From the NCBI RefSeq assembly GCF_004137085.1, contig NZ_QYBC01000004.1, forward strand, positions 218,185 to 282,184: a stretch of 64,000 nt of DNA. The letters are read 5' to 3'. The position numbers were made by a program, and so were the translations under genes. The notes under the pieces were generated by a model that was given only the letters and a program-made list of their open reading frames with translations, did no database searches and was not told the origin of the DNA. The stretch comes from Lichenibacterium ramalinae. Its GTDB lineage: Bacteria > Pseudomonadota > Alphaproteobacteria > Rhizobiales > Beijerinckiaceae. Below, piece after piece: positions 20,563 to 28,560 of this stretch (position 1 is its first letter; every line of letters starts with the position of its first letter).

Positions 20563-21066
20563 ATGCCGAACGTGCACCTTGCAAGCCCGACCTCTGCCGG
20601 CGGCTCGCCCCTCCGCATCCGACCCGACGACCTCACCGGCGAGCCGACACGGTCGCTGCTGGCCCTGCACCTCGCCGGCATGCAGGCCAGCTCGCCGCCC
20701 GGCAGCGTCTTCGCCCTCGACCTGTCGGGGCTGCTGCAGTCGGCCGTGACGGTGTGGAGCGCCTGGCGCGGCGACGCCATCGCGGGCGTCGGCGCCCTCA
20801 AGGCGCTCGGCGACGGCACCGCCGAGATCAAGTCCATGCGCACCCATCCGGACCACCTGCGCCAGGGCGTCGCGGCCGCGCTTCTCGACCACATCGTCGC
20901 CGAGGCCCGCGCCCGGGGCCTGCGTCGCCTCAGCCTCGAGACCGGCAGCGGCCCCGGCTTCGACGCGGCGCTGGCCCTCTACCGCGGGCGCGGCTTCGAG
21001 AATGGGGAGCCCTTCTCGGATTACGTGCCGAGCGCCTTTAACCAGTTCCTGCACGTGGCGCTGTGA
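20563..21066 (+). CDS. GNAT-family N-acetyltransferase
   Basis: 167-aa acyl-CoA transferase. The GNAT core is clear: the acetyl-CoA pyrophosphate loop LRQGVAAALL, preceded by AEIKSMRTHP (motif A strand), and RRLSLETGSGPGFDAALALYRGRGF (motif B). It resembles the YsnE/PsiE-like subgroup. The substrate is unknown. GGGGAGA precedes the ATG. Its last 46 bases overlap, tail to tail, the 3' end of the PIG-L deacetylase gene on the other strand. Mycothiol synthesis also uses a GNAT (MshD), but one-domain GNATs are too general to assign this role here. Confidence 0.88.
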   Translation: MPNVHLASPTSAGGSPLRIRPDDLTGEPTRSLLALHLAGMQASSPPGSVFALDLSGLLQSAVTVWSAWRGDAIAGVGALKALGDGTAEIKSMRTHPDHLRQGVAAALLDHIVAEARARGLRRLSLETGSGPGFDAALALYRGRGFENGEPFSDYVPSAFNQFLHVAL

Positions 21067-21788
21067 GCGGGATCGGCCCGGAAGCCTTCGATGCCGCCTG
21101 AAGCCGACAGCGCCCGGTCGAGGCCGTCGGGGCCGCCGAACTGGAAGCCGAGCTGGCTCGCATAGGCGCCGCAGGACCGAAGCTTGGCCCGGCTCTCGCC
21201 CTCCGTCAGCGCCACGTCGACGCCGTCGAGCCCCGCCATGCGGTCGCGGTGGGGCTCCCGCGGGGCAGCCCCGCGGGCCACGTAGGGGAAGTCCCGCCAC
21301 CACAGCACCGGCACCGTCGGGGCGAGCCGGTCCAGCGCCAGCACCAGCTGGATGTGGTCCACGTGTCCGCCGATGGCCTGGGGGGCGAGGATCAGGTCGG
21401 GCCGCAGCGTGGCGAGGAGGTCGGCGAGCGCCGGTGCCAGCGCGTCGGCGATCGCATCCTCGGGCCTCGGCCCGGCGAACAGGGCCGGCGCACTCTCGTA
21501 GCCACGGTGCGGCGCTTCGCGGAACGACATCCACACCGCTTCGGCGCCGAGCGCCGCGGCCGCGGCGGCATCCTCGGCGCGCCGCAGCGCCATGTAGTCG
21601 ACCTCGGGCCCCAGCCCCTTGTCGAGCTGGCAGGCCAGGGCGAAGCCGCGCGGCTCCGGCACCGAGGCCGTGAAGGCCGTCGCCACCCTCAAGGTCCAGC
21701 CCGCGCCCGCCAGGCGGGCCAGCGTCCCGCCGCAGGAGAAGGCGGCGTCGTCGAGGTGGGGCGAGAGCGCGAGGGCGTGGCGCATCAC
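21021..21788 (-). CDS. PIG-L family deacetylase (MshB-like fold)
   Basis: 255-aa zinc-dependent N-deacetylase. The N-terminal metal motif is SPHLDDA (His11, Asp13, Asp14), where the usual form is PHPDD, and the second histidine site is GGHVDHIQ (His142, His145). Family members remove acetyl from GlcNAc-inositol (MshB), GlcNAc-PI or GlcNAc-malate (bacillithiol). It is the last gene of the eight-gene inositol/YcaO operon and follows a GT4 glycosyltransferase directly, the same pairing as in thiol-cofactor pathways, so deacetylation of a GlcNAc conjugate is the best inference. Start GTG 21788 or ATG 21785. Confidence 0.9.
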   Translation of the reverse strand: MMRHALALSPHLDDAAFSCGGTLARLAGAGWTLRVATAFTASVPEPRGFALACQLDKGLGPEVDYMALRRAEDAAAAAALGAEAVWMSFREAPHRGYESAPALFAGPRPEDAIADALAPALADLLATLRPDLILAPQAIGGHVDHIQLVLALDRLAPTVPVLWWRDFPYVARGAAPREPHRDRMAGLDGVDVALTEGESRAKLRSCGAYASQLGFQFGGPDGLDRALSASGGIEGFRADPAHSATCRNWLKALGT

Positions 21789-23017
21789 AGCAGGTGGGGC
21801 TCAGCGCGGAACCGGCAGGCGGGATCGTAGGGCAGGATCGGGTCGTAGTCGGTGTCGGGTTGCTCCCGAACCACGCGGTCGTACACCGCCATGATCCGGG
21901 CCCCGACGGCGCCCCAGGAATAGACGCGGCGGCATTCGTCGAGCCCCGCCCGCGCCAGGCGGCGGCGCAGGGCGGGGTCGGCGATCATGGCGGCCAGCGC
22001 GTCCGCATGGGCGAGGACGTCGCCGGGCTCCGTCATGATGCCGTTCTCGCCGTCGCGCAGGCAGTCGACGACCCCGACGGCCCGGCACGCCACGACGGGC
22101 AGGCCCGTCGCCATGGCCTCGAGGATCGTGTTGGAGAAACCCTCCATGTAGGTGGGCGAGGCGAAGACGTCGGCGTTGCGGTAGAGGTCCGGCACGGCGT
22201 CGTAGTCGGCATAGCCCGTGAAAGCGACGGCCCCGGCGAGGTCCAGCGCGGCGACGCGCTCCCGGCAGGGATCGACGTCGGGGCCGATGCCCGACACGAT
22301 GCCGCGGAACGGCAGGCCCCGGTCGCGCAGGATGCCGAGCGCGTCGATGAAGTCGAGCGCGCCTTTCCGGCGGTCGACGCGGCCGTGGTAGAGGAAGCGC
22401 AGCGGATCGGCGGCGTCGCCGACGCGGGCCTCGTCGGCGGGCCGGAACCGCGCCGTGTCGACGGCGCCCGGCACCACCGTGAAGCGGTCGCGCCGCGTTC
22501 CCAGCCGCTCCGTCACCTCGTCGATGAAGCTGTCGCCACCGATGAGCAGGGCGTTGGCGTGGTTCAGCACCTCCACCATGGCGCGCCGGTGCGTCTCGCA
22601 GCAGGACCCGACCCAGTGGCCGTCGCCGCCCTGGATGGAGACCACCACGGGCAGGCCGAGGCGCCGGCCCGCCAGCAGCGTCGCCCAGCCCGTGGGGTAG
22701 CCGTATTGCGCGTGCAGCAGGTCGAAGGGCCGGCGGGCGTGTTCGGCCGCGATCGTCTCGACCATGACGCCGATGTCGCGTTCGAAGTCTCCGCTGGTCT
22801 GTTCGCCCAGCTGTTCGAGGCCGATCACCCGGACGCCCGGCACGGCCGGGGGAGGCCCGCCGCCGTAGACGCGGGTGCCGAAGGCATCGCCGCGGTACTG
22901 GCTCACCATGGTGACGTCGTGGCCGGCCGCGACGAGTTCGCGCAACAGGTTCACGGCATAGACGCTCATGCCCGAGATGGCGGGGAAGAAGCGCCGGCTG
23001 ACGAAGCAGAGCCTCAC
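21785..23017 (-). CDS. GT4 family glycosyltransferase
   Basis: 410-aa GT-B retaining glycosyltransferase. N-terminal VRLCFVSRRFFPAISGMSVY and the C-terminal EGFSNTILEAMATGLPVVA (the E-x7-E motif) define family GT4. The middle DPLRFLYHGRVDRRKGALDFID is the start of the nucleotide-sugar-binding domain. The start GTG 23017 overlaps the stop of the previous gene as GTGA; an in-frame extension upstream is shadow sequence. With inositol-phosphate synthase at the head of the operon and a PIG-L deacetylase after it, an MshA-like transfer of GlcNAc to an inositol phosphate is possible. Acceptor and donor are not proven. Confidence 0.9.
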   Translation of the reverse strand: MRLCFVSRRFFPAISGMSVYAVNLLRELVAAGHDVTMVSQYRGDAFGTRVYGGGPPPAVPGVRVIGLEQLGEQTSGDFERDIGVMVETIAAEHARRPFDLLHAQYGYPTGWATLLAGRRLGLPVVVSIQGGDGHWVGSCCETHRRAMVEVLNHANALLIGGDSFIDEVTERLGTRRDRFTVVPGAVDTARFRPADEARVGDAADPLRFLYHGRVDRRKGALDFIDALGILRDRGLPFRGIVSGIGPDVDPCRERVAALDLAGAVAFTGYADYDAVPDLYRNADVFASPTYMEGFSNTILEAMATGLPVVACRAVGVVDCLRDGENGIMTEPGDVLAHADALAAMIADPALRRRLARAGLDECRRVYSWGAVGARIMAVYDRVVREQPDTDYDPILPYDPACRFRAEPHLL

Positions 23018-23901
23018 GAGAGCGCGTCCACCCGGCTCGCCGTGGGCGCCGGCTTGGGGGCGGCCCGCACGTTCTGGCGGCACAGCCTGAGGAACGAGAA
23101 GGCTTCCGGCATCATGAGGTCGGCCCTGTGGCTGTCGCGCGACAGCTCCACGCAGACGAGGCCGCGGAAACCGGCGGCGTCGAGCGCGTCGAGCACGCCG
23201 GGTACGTCCATGTCGCCCTCGCCGAAGGGCAGGTGGACGTGCTCGCCCCGCTTCATGTCCTCGATCGTCACGGTGCCGAGCTGGTCCTTGAACTCCGCGA
23301 TGGCGGCCGCGGGCTCGCGCTCACCCGTCACCAGGAGGTGCCCGGTGTCGAGGGCGAGCTTGAGGCCGGGGATGTCGGCGGCGAGCCTGCGGTAGTCGTC
23401 GACCGTCTCCACCAGCATGCCGGGCTCCGGCTCCAGCGCCGCCACGACGCCGCGCCGGCCCGCATAGGCGACGACCTGTTCGAGCCCGGCCCGCAGCCAG
23501 TCCCAGGCCTCGTCGGGATCGACGCCGGGTTTGGGCACGCCCGCCCAGAACGACACGGCTTCCGAGCCCAGGATGCTGCCGACATCGATGGCGCGGTGCA
23601 GGAAGGCGATGCGCCGCGCCCGCCCGGCCGGGTCGGCCGTGACGAGGGTCGGCTCGTGCTTCTGCCGGGGGTCGAGCAGGTAGCGGGCGCCGGTCTCGAT
23701 GACGGAGCCGAAGCCGAGCCCGCGCAGCCGCTGCGACAGGCGCTTGGCATCCGCCTCCCAGTCCTTGGCGAAGGGGTCGAAGTGGTTGTGGTCGAGCGTC
23801 AGCGCCACGCCCGCATAGCCGGTCTCGGCCATCATCATCAGGGCGTCGTCGAGCCTGTGGGAGGCGGTGCCGTTCGTGTTGTAGGCGAAGCGCAGGGCCA
23901 T
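23014..23901 (-). CDS. Sugar phosphate isomerase/epimerase-like TIM barrel
   Basis: 295-aa AP endonuclease 2/xylose isomerase-like TIM barrel. Conserved metal-ligand positions can be seen in ALTLDHNHFDP, VAALEPEPGML, KLALDTGHLLVTG, VTIEDMKRGEHVHLPFGEG and CVELSRDSH. Relatives act on inosose (IolE, IolI), on tagatose/ribulose derivatives, or are EboE-like proteins of the ebo clusters. Its place next to a Gfo/Idh/MocA oxidoreductase and an inositol-phosphate synthase suggests a keto-cyclitol or keto-sugar substrate. It starts three bases after the YcaO gene stop. Confidence 0.88.
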   Translation of the reverse strand: MALRFAYNTNGTASHRLDDALMMMAETGYAGVALTLDHNHFDPFAKDWEADAKRLSQRLRGLGFGSVIETGARYLLDPRQKHEPTLVTADPAGRARRIAFLHRAIDVGSILGSEAVSFWAGVPKPGVDPDEAWDWLRAGLEQVVAYAGRRGVVAALEPEPGMLVETVDDYRRLAADIPGLKLALDTGHLLVTGEREPAAAIAEFKDQLGTVTIEDMKRGEHVHLPFGEGDMDVPGVLDALDAAGFRGLVCVELSRDSHRADLMMPEAFSFLRLCRQNVRAAPKPAPTASRVDALS

Positions 23902-23904
23902 CGA

Positions 23905-25455
23905 TCAGGTTCCCGGGGTGGCGGCAGCGGCGCGCTGCTGGAGCCTGAACGCCACATGGTGGGCTTCGGGTTCGCGGTAGAGCGGGTAGAGCGGGCCGAC
24001 GATGCGGTCGGCCGCGGCGGTGTCGAAGAGCGGCTGCCGCCCGCCCGTCAGCGGCGCCAGCCGCTCGAAGGCTTCGGGGGACAGGCGCACGGGCCGCCGC
24101 GTCTCGCCGGGCTCGCCGAAGACGATCAGGGGCGAATCGGCGAGGAGCAGCTTGCGGGTGTTGCGCTCCCCGATCCGGTAATAGCTCATCGTCTCGACCT
24201 CGAGCCCCGGCACGATGACCTTCACGACGCCGATGCTGCCGTCCCGCGGCGAGCAGTCGACGTAGAGCACGTCGAAGCCCTCGGCCTCGAGCCTTTCTCG
24301 CGCCAGACGGCCCCGGCTGCGCGTGTCGGAGGGGGCCGGCGAGGCCGGCAGGTCGGCGCCCGGCAGGCTGGAGAAGGGCCGGTGCGAACCGACGGAGAAG
24401 ACCGAGCCGGCGAGGGCGCGCTTCAGCTCCTCCGCTCCCATGTCGGTCCAGTCCATCATGGCCCGCAGGGCGCGGCTTTCCTCGAGTTCCAGGCTCGGCA
24501 GAGCGGTGCGGACGAAGTCGTCCACGTAGCCGGGCGGCGCCACGGCGAGCGCTTCGGCGAGCGGGCCGTGGCCGTAGGTCTTGCGGACGCGGGCCGAGCA
24601 GAACTCCAGCAGGGCCTTGTGCAGCGCCCGGCGCGGGTCGGGGTCGCAGGCTTCGCCGCAGGCCGACAGCATGATGGGCACGCGCGGCGCGTCGCGGTCG
24701 TAGCCGACGACGTAGAGGTTGGTGAGCCCGAACTCGTCCGTGGCGAACTTCGGCAGCACCGTGATGCCGAGGGCGTCGAGCCGCTCCAGCAACGCGCGTG
24801 CCTCCGGGCCGACGTCGGCGCCGGCGAGGTCGATGGCGACGCCCCGGTCGAGCGCCCGGAACACGAGGCCGTTCCCGTCGCGCTGCAGGCATTCCAGCAA
24901 GCCGTGGCCGACCGCCCAATCGACGTCGGGCCCCGCGCCGAGGCCGTTGGTGATGAGGGTCGTGAAGGGCTGGTAGTTGTCCGGGAGTTCGAAGAAGTCG
25001 CAGGCCGCGACGTCGAGCGGCACCCACACGGGCTCGCCGGTGCGGGCCCGCACGGCACGCGTCCAGGCGAGCGTCGTCGCCCGGTCGACGGGGCTGCCCG
25101 CCGGCAGGCCGAGCGCCAGCGGGTCGGCGACGCCGCCGCGGCCGAACTCCCGCACCAGCGCGTCGTAGGAGGCGAGGCGATGCGGCTCGTCGCGCAGCCG
25201 CAGCGTCGGACAGATCATCTCGGCGATCTCGGCCAGGGCCCCGATGATGGCCTGTCCATCGGTCGTGCCGTAGCCGTAGCCGCTCGGCATGGCGCCGGGC
25301 AGGCCGTGGGCGGCGTCGAGGAACAGCCCGACCTTCCAGGCCGGCACGCCGGTGGCGTCGAGCGGCGTCATCGGAAAGCCGACATAGCGGCCGAGCGGCA
25401 GCGCATCGATGTAGCGCAGGGCCGCCTCGGGCATGTCGGCCGGCAGGTGGTTCAT
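23905..25455 (-). CDS. Stand-alone YcaO-domain protein
   Basis: 516-aa YcaO family protein. ATP-binding helices are recognisable: GQAIIGALAEIAEM (Glu76, Glu79), TNGLGAGPDVDWAVGHGLLE continuing CLQRDG (about 169-194), and DPRRALHKALLEFCSARV (about 273-290). YcaO enzymes use ATP to activate amides for azoline, thioamide or amidine formation. The C-terminus ends ATPGT and lacks the PxPxP tail of azoline-forming members. No TfuA, E1-like or dehydrogenase partner and no precursor peptide is visible nearby, so a small-molecule amide substrate is more likely than a RiPP. ATGA overlap with the oxidoreductase gene upstream. Confidence 0.92.
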   Translation of the reverse strand: MNHLPADMPEAALRYIDALPLGRYVGFPMTPLDATGVPAWKVGLFLDAAHGLPGAMPSGYGYGTTDGQAIIGALAEIAEMICPTLRLRDEPHRLASYDALVREFGRGGVADPLALGLPAGSPVDRATTLAWTRAVRARTGEPVWVPLDVAACDFFELPDNYQPFTTLITNGLGAGPDVDWAVGHGLLECLQRDGNGLVFRALDRGVAIDLAGADVGPEARALLERLDALGITVLPKFATDEFGLTNLYVVGYDRDAPRVPIMLSACGEACDPDPRRALHKALLEFCSARVRKTYGHGPLAEALAVAPPGYVDDFVRTALPSLELEESRALRAMMDWTDMGAEELKRALAGSVFSVGSHRPFSSLPGADLPASPAPSDTRSRGRLARERLEAEGFDVLYVDCSPRDGSIGVVKVIVPGLEVETMSYYRIGERNTRKLLLADSPLIVFGEPGETRRPVRLSPEAFERLAPLTGGRQPLFDTAAADRIVGPLYPLYREPEAHHVAFRLQQRAAAATPGT

Positions 25456-26486
25456 GGCTGGGTCCCGGCGGTTCCGCGCCCGTCCGCCGAGCGATAGGCC
25501 CGGTCGAGGAGACGCATGGTGTGGATGTCGCGGCGGCCCGAGAAGGCCGCGTGGTCGCCCGAGCGCAGGGCGCGGCCGAAGGCGCGCACCTGGCCCAGGA
25601 AGGGGGACAGCGCGGCGTCGAAGGGCAGGGCCTCGCCCATCCCCGTCGCGGCATCGGTGAGGACGAGGCTGCCGCCCGGGTCCTGCCCCATGGTGTTCTC
25701 GGCGACGATCTGGCCGCGCGAGCCCAGAACCTCTAAGCGCCGGCGCGGCAGCGTTTCGGGGCAGTTGTAGGCGACGTGCAGCTGGGCGAGCGCGCCCGAG
25801 GCGGTGCTGCCGGCCAGGAGCGCTCCGTCGTCCACCGCATAGTCCTGCACCCGCGCCTGCGTCAGCGCCACGACGGCCTCCAAGGGCTCGTCGAGCAGGA
25901 AGTCGACGAGGTCGAGGCCGTGCGGGGCGAGGTCCATGAGGGCGCCGCCGCCCGCCTTGGCGGCGTCGACCCGCCAGTTGTCGCGGCCCGAGCCCGCCGC
26001 CCAATCGGCGCCGAGCCAACAGGCGTAGACGATCCGCACCGCCGTCACGATGCCGATGCGGCCGGCACGCAGCGCGTCGCGCAGCGCGACATGGGCGGGG
26101 TGGTGGCGCTGGTCGAAGGCGGTGCCGTAGAGCACGCCGGCCCGTGCCGCCGCCGCCACCAGGGCCTCGGCCTCGGCCAGGGTGTGGGCGAGGGGCTTCT
26201 CGCACAGGATGGCCTTGCCGGCCGGCGCCAAGGCCTCCACCATCGGGCGATGCAGGTGGTTGGGGGTCGCCACGTAGACGGCCTCGACCTCGGGGTCGGC
26301 TGCGAGCGCCTCGACGGTGGCGTGGGCGGTCGCGCCCTGCCGCACCGCCTGCGCCCGGGCATCGGGATCGGGGTCGCAGATGGCGACGAGGCGATCCCCG
26401 GCCGCCAGCAGGGCCGGCAGGGTGAAGTCCCGCGCCACCCAGCCGAAACCCGCTATGCCCCAGCGGACGGGACCGGAGCCGGCCAT
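25452..26486 (-). CDS. Gfo/Idh/MocA family oxidoreductase
   Basis: 344-aa NAD(P)-dependent dehydrogenase. The Rossmann fold begins WGIAGFGWVARDF; VATPNHLH and the catalytic-lysine motif CEKPLAHT are present, and the second domain shows GGGALMDLAPHGLDLVDFLL. Family members oxidise or reduce inositols, glucose and nucleotide sugars. ATG 26486 shares one base with the stop of the methyltransferase gene (TGATG). In this operon an inositol or GlcNAc-type hydroxyl is the natural candidate substrate, by context only. Confidence 0.93.
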   Translation of the reverse strand: MAGSGPVRWGIAGFGWVARDFTLPALLAAGDRLVAICDPDPDARAQAVRQGATAHATVEALAADPEVEAVYVATPNHLHRPMVEALAPAGKAILCEKPLAHTLAEAEALVAAAARAGVLYGTAFDQRHHPAHVALRDALRAGRIGIVTAVRIVYACWLGADWAAGSGRDNWRVDAAKAGGGALMDLAPHGLDLVDFLLDEPLEAVVALTQARVQDYAVDDGALLAGSTASGALAQLHVAYNCPETLPRRRLEVLGSRGQIVAENTMGQDPGGSLVLTDAATGMGEALPFDAALSPFLGQVRAFGRALRSGDHAAFSGRRDIHTMRLLDRAYRSADGRGTAGTQP

Positions 26487-27640
26487 CACCAGCGCTCCGG
26501 CAGGTCGACGAGCGCGCGACATCGGATCGCGGCGGCGCGGGACGCGTCGTCGGGAGACGGCGCGAAGCGGGGCGGGTAGGTGGCGAGCCCGCCGTATTCG
26601 GAGGCGTAGCGCTCCGACGGGAAGCGGAGGGCACCATCGTCGCCGTAGAGCGGGTTGGGGCGCGGCGCCGCGCCCGGCGGCGGCATCGCGTAACCGCCGG
26701 CGAGGCTGCCGGGCGCGCCGCGTCCCGGGCCGGCCGCCACCGCGAAAGCCTCGACGCCCCGCAGGGCTTCGGGCGCGCCGGGCACCGGCACGTGCCCCTC
26801 GACGAGGGCGCGGGTCAGTTCGGCATCGTCGTAGAAGAGGCCGTCGGGGAACAGGCGGGCCAGTTCGGCCGCCGTCACGGCGCGGCCGGCCGAATGGTTC
26901 TCGACCTCGCGGTTGTGGACGTGGCCGACGGCCAGCAGGCCGGCGGCCGCCAGCAGGCCACGGAGGCGGCCGAGGATCTCGGGCTTGGGATCCAGGAAGT
27001 AGAAGGCGTCCTGGCACAGCACGAGGTCGAAGCTCCCCGACGCCACCGGCCAGGGCGCGGCAGCGTCGAAACACACGAGGCGTGCGCCGGGCCCCGCCAC
27101 CCAGTGCCGGGCGAGCCACAGCTTGGCGAAGACGACGTCGGCGCCCGTATAGGCGACGCCGCGCCGGATGAACTCGCGGCCGTAATGGCCGATGCCGCAG
27201 GCGAGCTCGAAGGCCGATGCCGCCGCGCCGCCATGGGCCTCGATCAGTGACAGGCCCGCCAGATAGGTCGGGTCGCTCCAGCGATGGGCGAAGTAGTCGC
27301 CGACCCGGCCGAAGCCGAGCAGGCCCATGGCGTCGCGCAGCGAGAGCGTTCCGGCCTCGGCCACCAGCCGGGCGAGGTCGGCGGGGTTGGCGGGAGGGCC
27401 GGTCCACCAGTCGTCCTGGTCGGCCAGCAGCAGCGCCAGCGCGCCGGCCCGGTCGCCCGCGTCGAGCCGTGCCAGCGCGTCCGCCGCCAGCGCTTCGCGC
27501 CCGAGCCGCAGGAAGGGGATGCCGTCGACGACGGGCCAGCGGCGCCCGTCCGGTTCGCACAGCGCATGCGGACCCTCCGGCCGGAGCGCCGCCCCCGATC
27601 CCGGCGCGCGCAGCCCGGCCCAGTCCGAGATGTCCGTCAC
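26486..27640 (-). CDS. Class I SAM-dependent methyltransferase
   Basis: 384-aa protein with a Rossmann-type methyltransferase domain in its middle: ASAFELACGIGHYGREF (SAM motif I), TGADVVFAKLWLARHW and FDLVLCQDAFYFLDP (motif IV). A zinc-ribbon-like N-terminal segment (HALCEPDGRRWPVVDGIPFL, as in Trm112-like leaders) precedes it, and a Pro-rich C-terminal 100 residues ends in ERYASEYGGLATYPP. It starts at GTG 27640, overlapping the HD-protein stop. The substrate is unknown; it is presumably a tailoring step of the operon's product. Confidence 0.85.
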   Translation of the reverse strand: MTDISDWAGLRAPGSGAALRPEGPHALCEPDGRRWPVVDGIPFLRLGREALAADALARLDAGDRAGALALLLADQDDWWTGPPANPADLARLVAEAGTLSLRDAMGLLGFGRVGDYFAHRWSDPTYLAGLSLIEAHGGAAASAFELACGIGHYGREFIRRGVAYTGADVVFAKLWLARHWVAGPGARLVCFDAAAPWPVASGSFDLVLCQDAFYFLDPKPEILGRLRGLLAAAGLLAVGHVHNREVENHSAGRAVTAAELARLFPDGLFYDDAELTRALVEGHVPVPGAPEALRGVEAFAVAAGPGRGAPGSLAGGYAMPPPGAAPRPNPLYGDDGALRFPSERYASEYGGLATYPPRFAPSPDDASRAAAIRCRALVDLPERW

Positions 27641-28548
27641 GGGATCCGCATCTCGGCCAGCACGCGGTCGTGGAAGGCCTTCACGGGTCCATCGTGCACC
27701 AGCCCCATGTCGTCCAACACGGTCGTCATGGTGAGACCCGCGGCGCCGAGGTGGTGGGCGATCTCCAGCACGCGGTCGATGACGTCGGCGGCGTGGAAGG
27801 CGCGGCCGTCCGGGGTCTCGGCGTCGGGTAGGCAGGCCCGGGCCTCGACGACCCGGCGCCGCAGCGCGGGGTCGAGCGACGCGAGGGCACCGTCAACGAA
27901 GTGGCGCATGACGGGCTCGAGGTGGTCGCCGAGCAGCATCTCGCCGGTGAAGCCGGAATCCGGCATGCCGGCGTTGTGGAAGTGGTGGGCCAGCGCCGCC
28001 AGGAACACGGTCGCGGGGTCGGCGCCGAAGCGCGGCGCCAGGATCACGCCGTAGACCGCCACGACGAGGCAGTGCTCGGCGTGGTTCTCGGACGGCTCCA
28101 GCATGATGCGCGGCCGCCCCGGACAGGTGATGCCGGCCCGCGGCTGGGCCTCGAGCTGCGCCACGAATCGGGGCAGGGCGCCCGGCAGATTCGGGGGCGG
28201 CACCGCGATGGCGCCGATCAGCGCGGAACGCAGCGGCTCCGGCACCGGAACGGCGATCTCCTCAACGGCCCGGCACAGCAGGCCGTTGACCTCGGCGGGC
28301 GGCAGGCCGGCTTCGAGCAGCAGAGCCCGGTCGAGATCGCCGAGCCGCGCCGCCGCCAGCGCCCGGGCGGTGACCCGGCGGGCGACGTCGGGCACGGGCG
28401 CACCCGCCGCCAGTTCCGACCAGGCGGCCCGGAACAGCCGCATGGCGATCGAGCCGTCGCGCCCCGCCGAGCGGATGCGCTTCAGATCGCCGATCTCGCC
28501 GAACAGGGCCTTGAGCCCGTCCGGCGCATCGTCCTTCGTATCCGTCAC
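27637..28548 (-). CDS. HD-domain-like protein with altered HD motif
   Basis: 303-aa helical protein. Histidines and aspartates lie where HD phosphohydrolases bind metal: HAEH (156-159), AALAHHFHNAGMP (around 186-195), GDHLEP (207-212) and FHAADVIDRVLEIAHHL (251-267). The canonical HD pair is replaced by HHFHN, so the metal site may differ. HD-fold proteins include phosphatases and diiron oxygenases such as myo-inositol oxygenase and PhnZ. Directly after inositol-1-phosphate synthase in an operon, an inositol-phosphate phosphatase or a cyclitol oxygenase are both thinkable, but neither is shown. Start GTG 28548. Confidence 0.7.
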   Translation of the reverse strand: MTDTKDDAPDGLKALFGEIGDLKRIRSAGRDGSIAMRLFRAAWSELAAGAPVPDVARRVTARALAAARLGDLDRALLLEAGLPPAEVNGLLCRAVEEIAVPVPEPLRSALIGAIAVPPPNLPGALPRFVAQLEAQPRAGITCPGRPRIMLEPSENHAEHCLVVAVYGVILAPRFGADPATVFLAALAHHFHNAGMPDSGFTGEMLLGDHLEPVMRHFVDGALASLDPALRRRVVEARACLPDAETPDGRAFHAADVIDRVLEIAHHLGAAGLTMTTVLDDMGLVHDGPVKAFHDRVLAEMRIP

Positions 28549-28560
28549 GGTCGAGGCACC

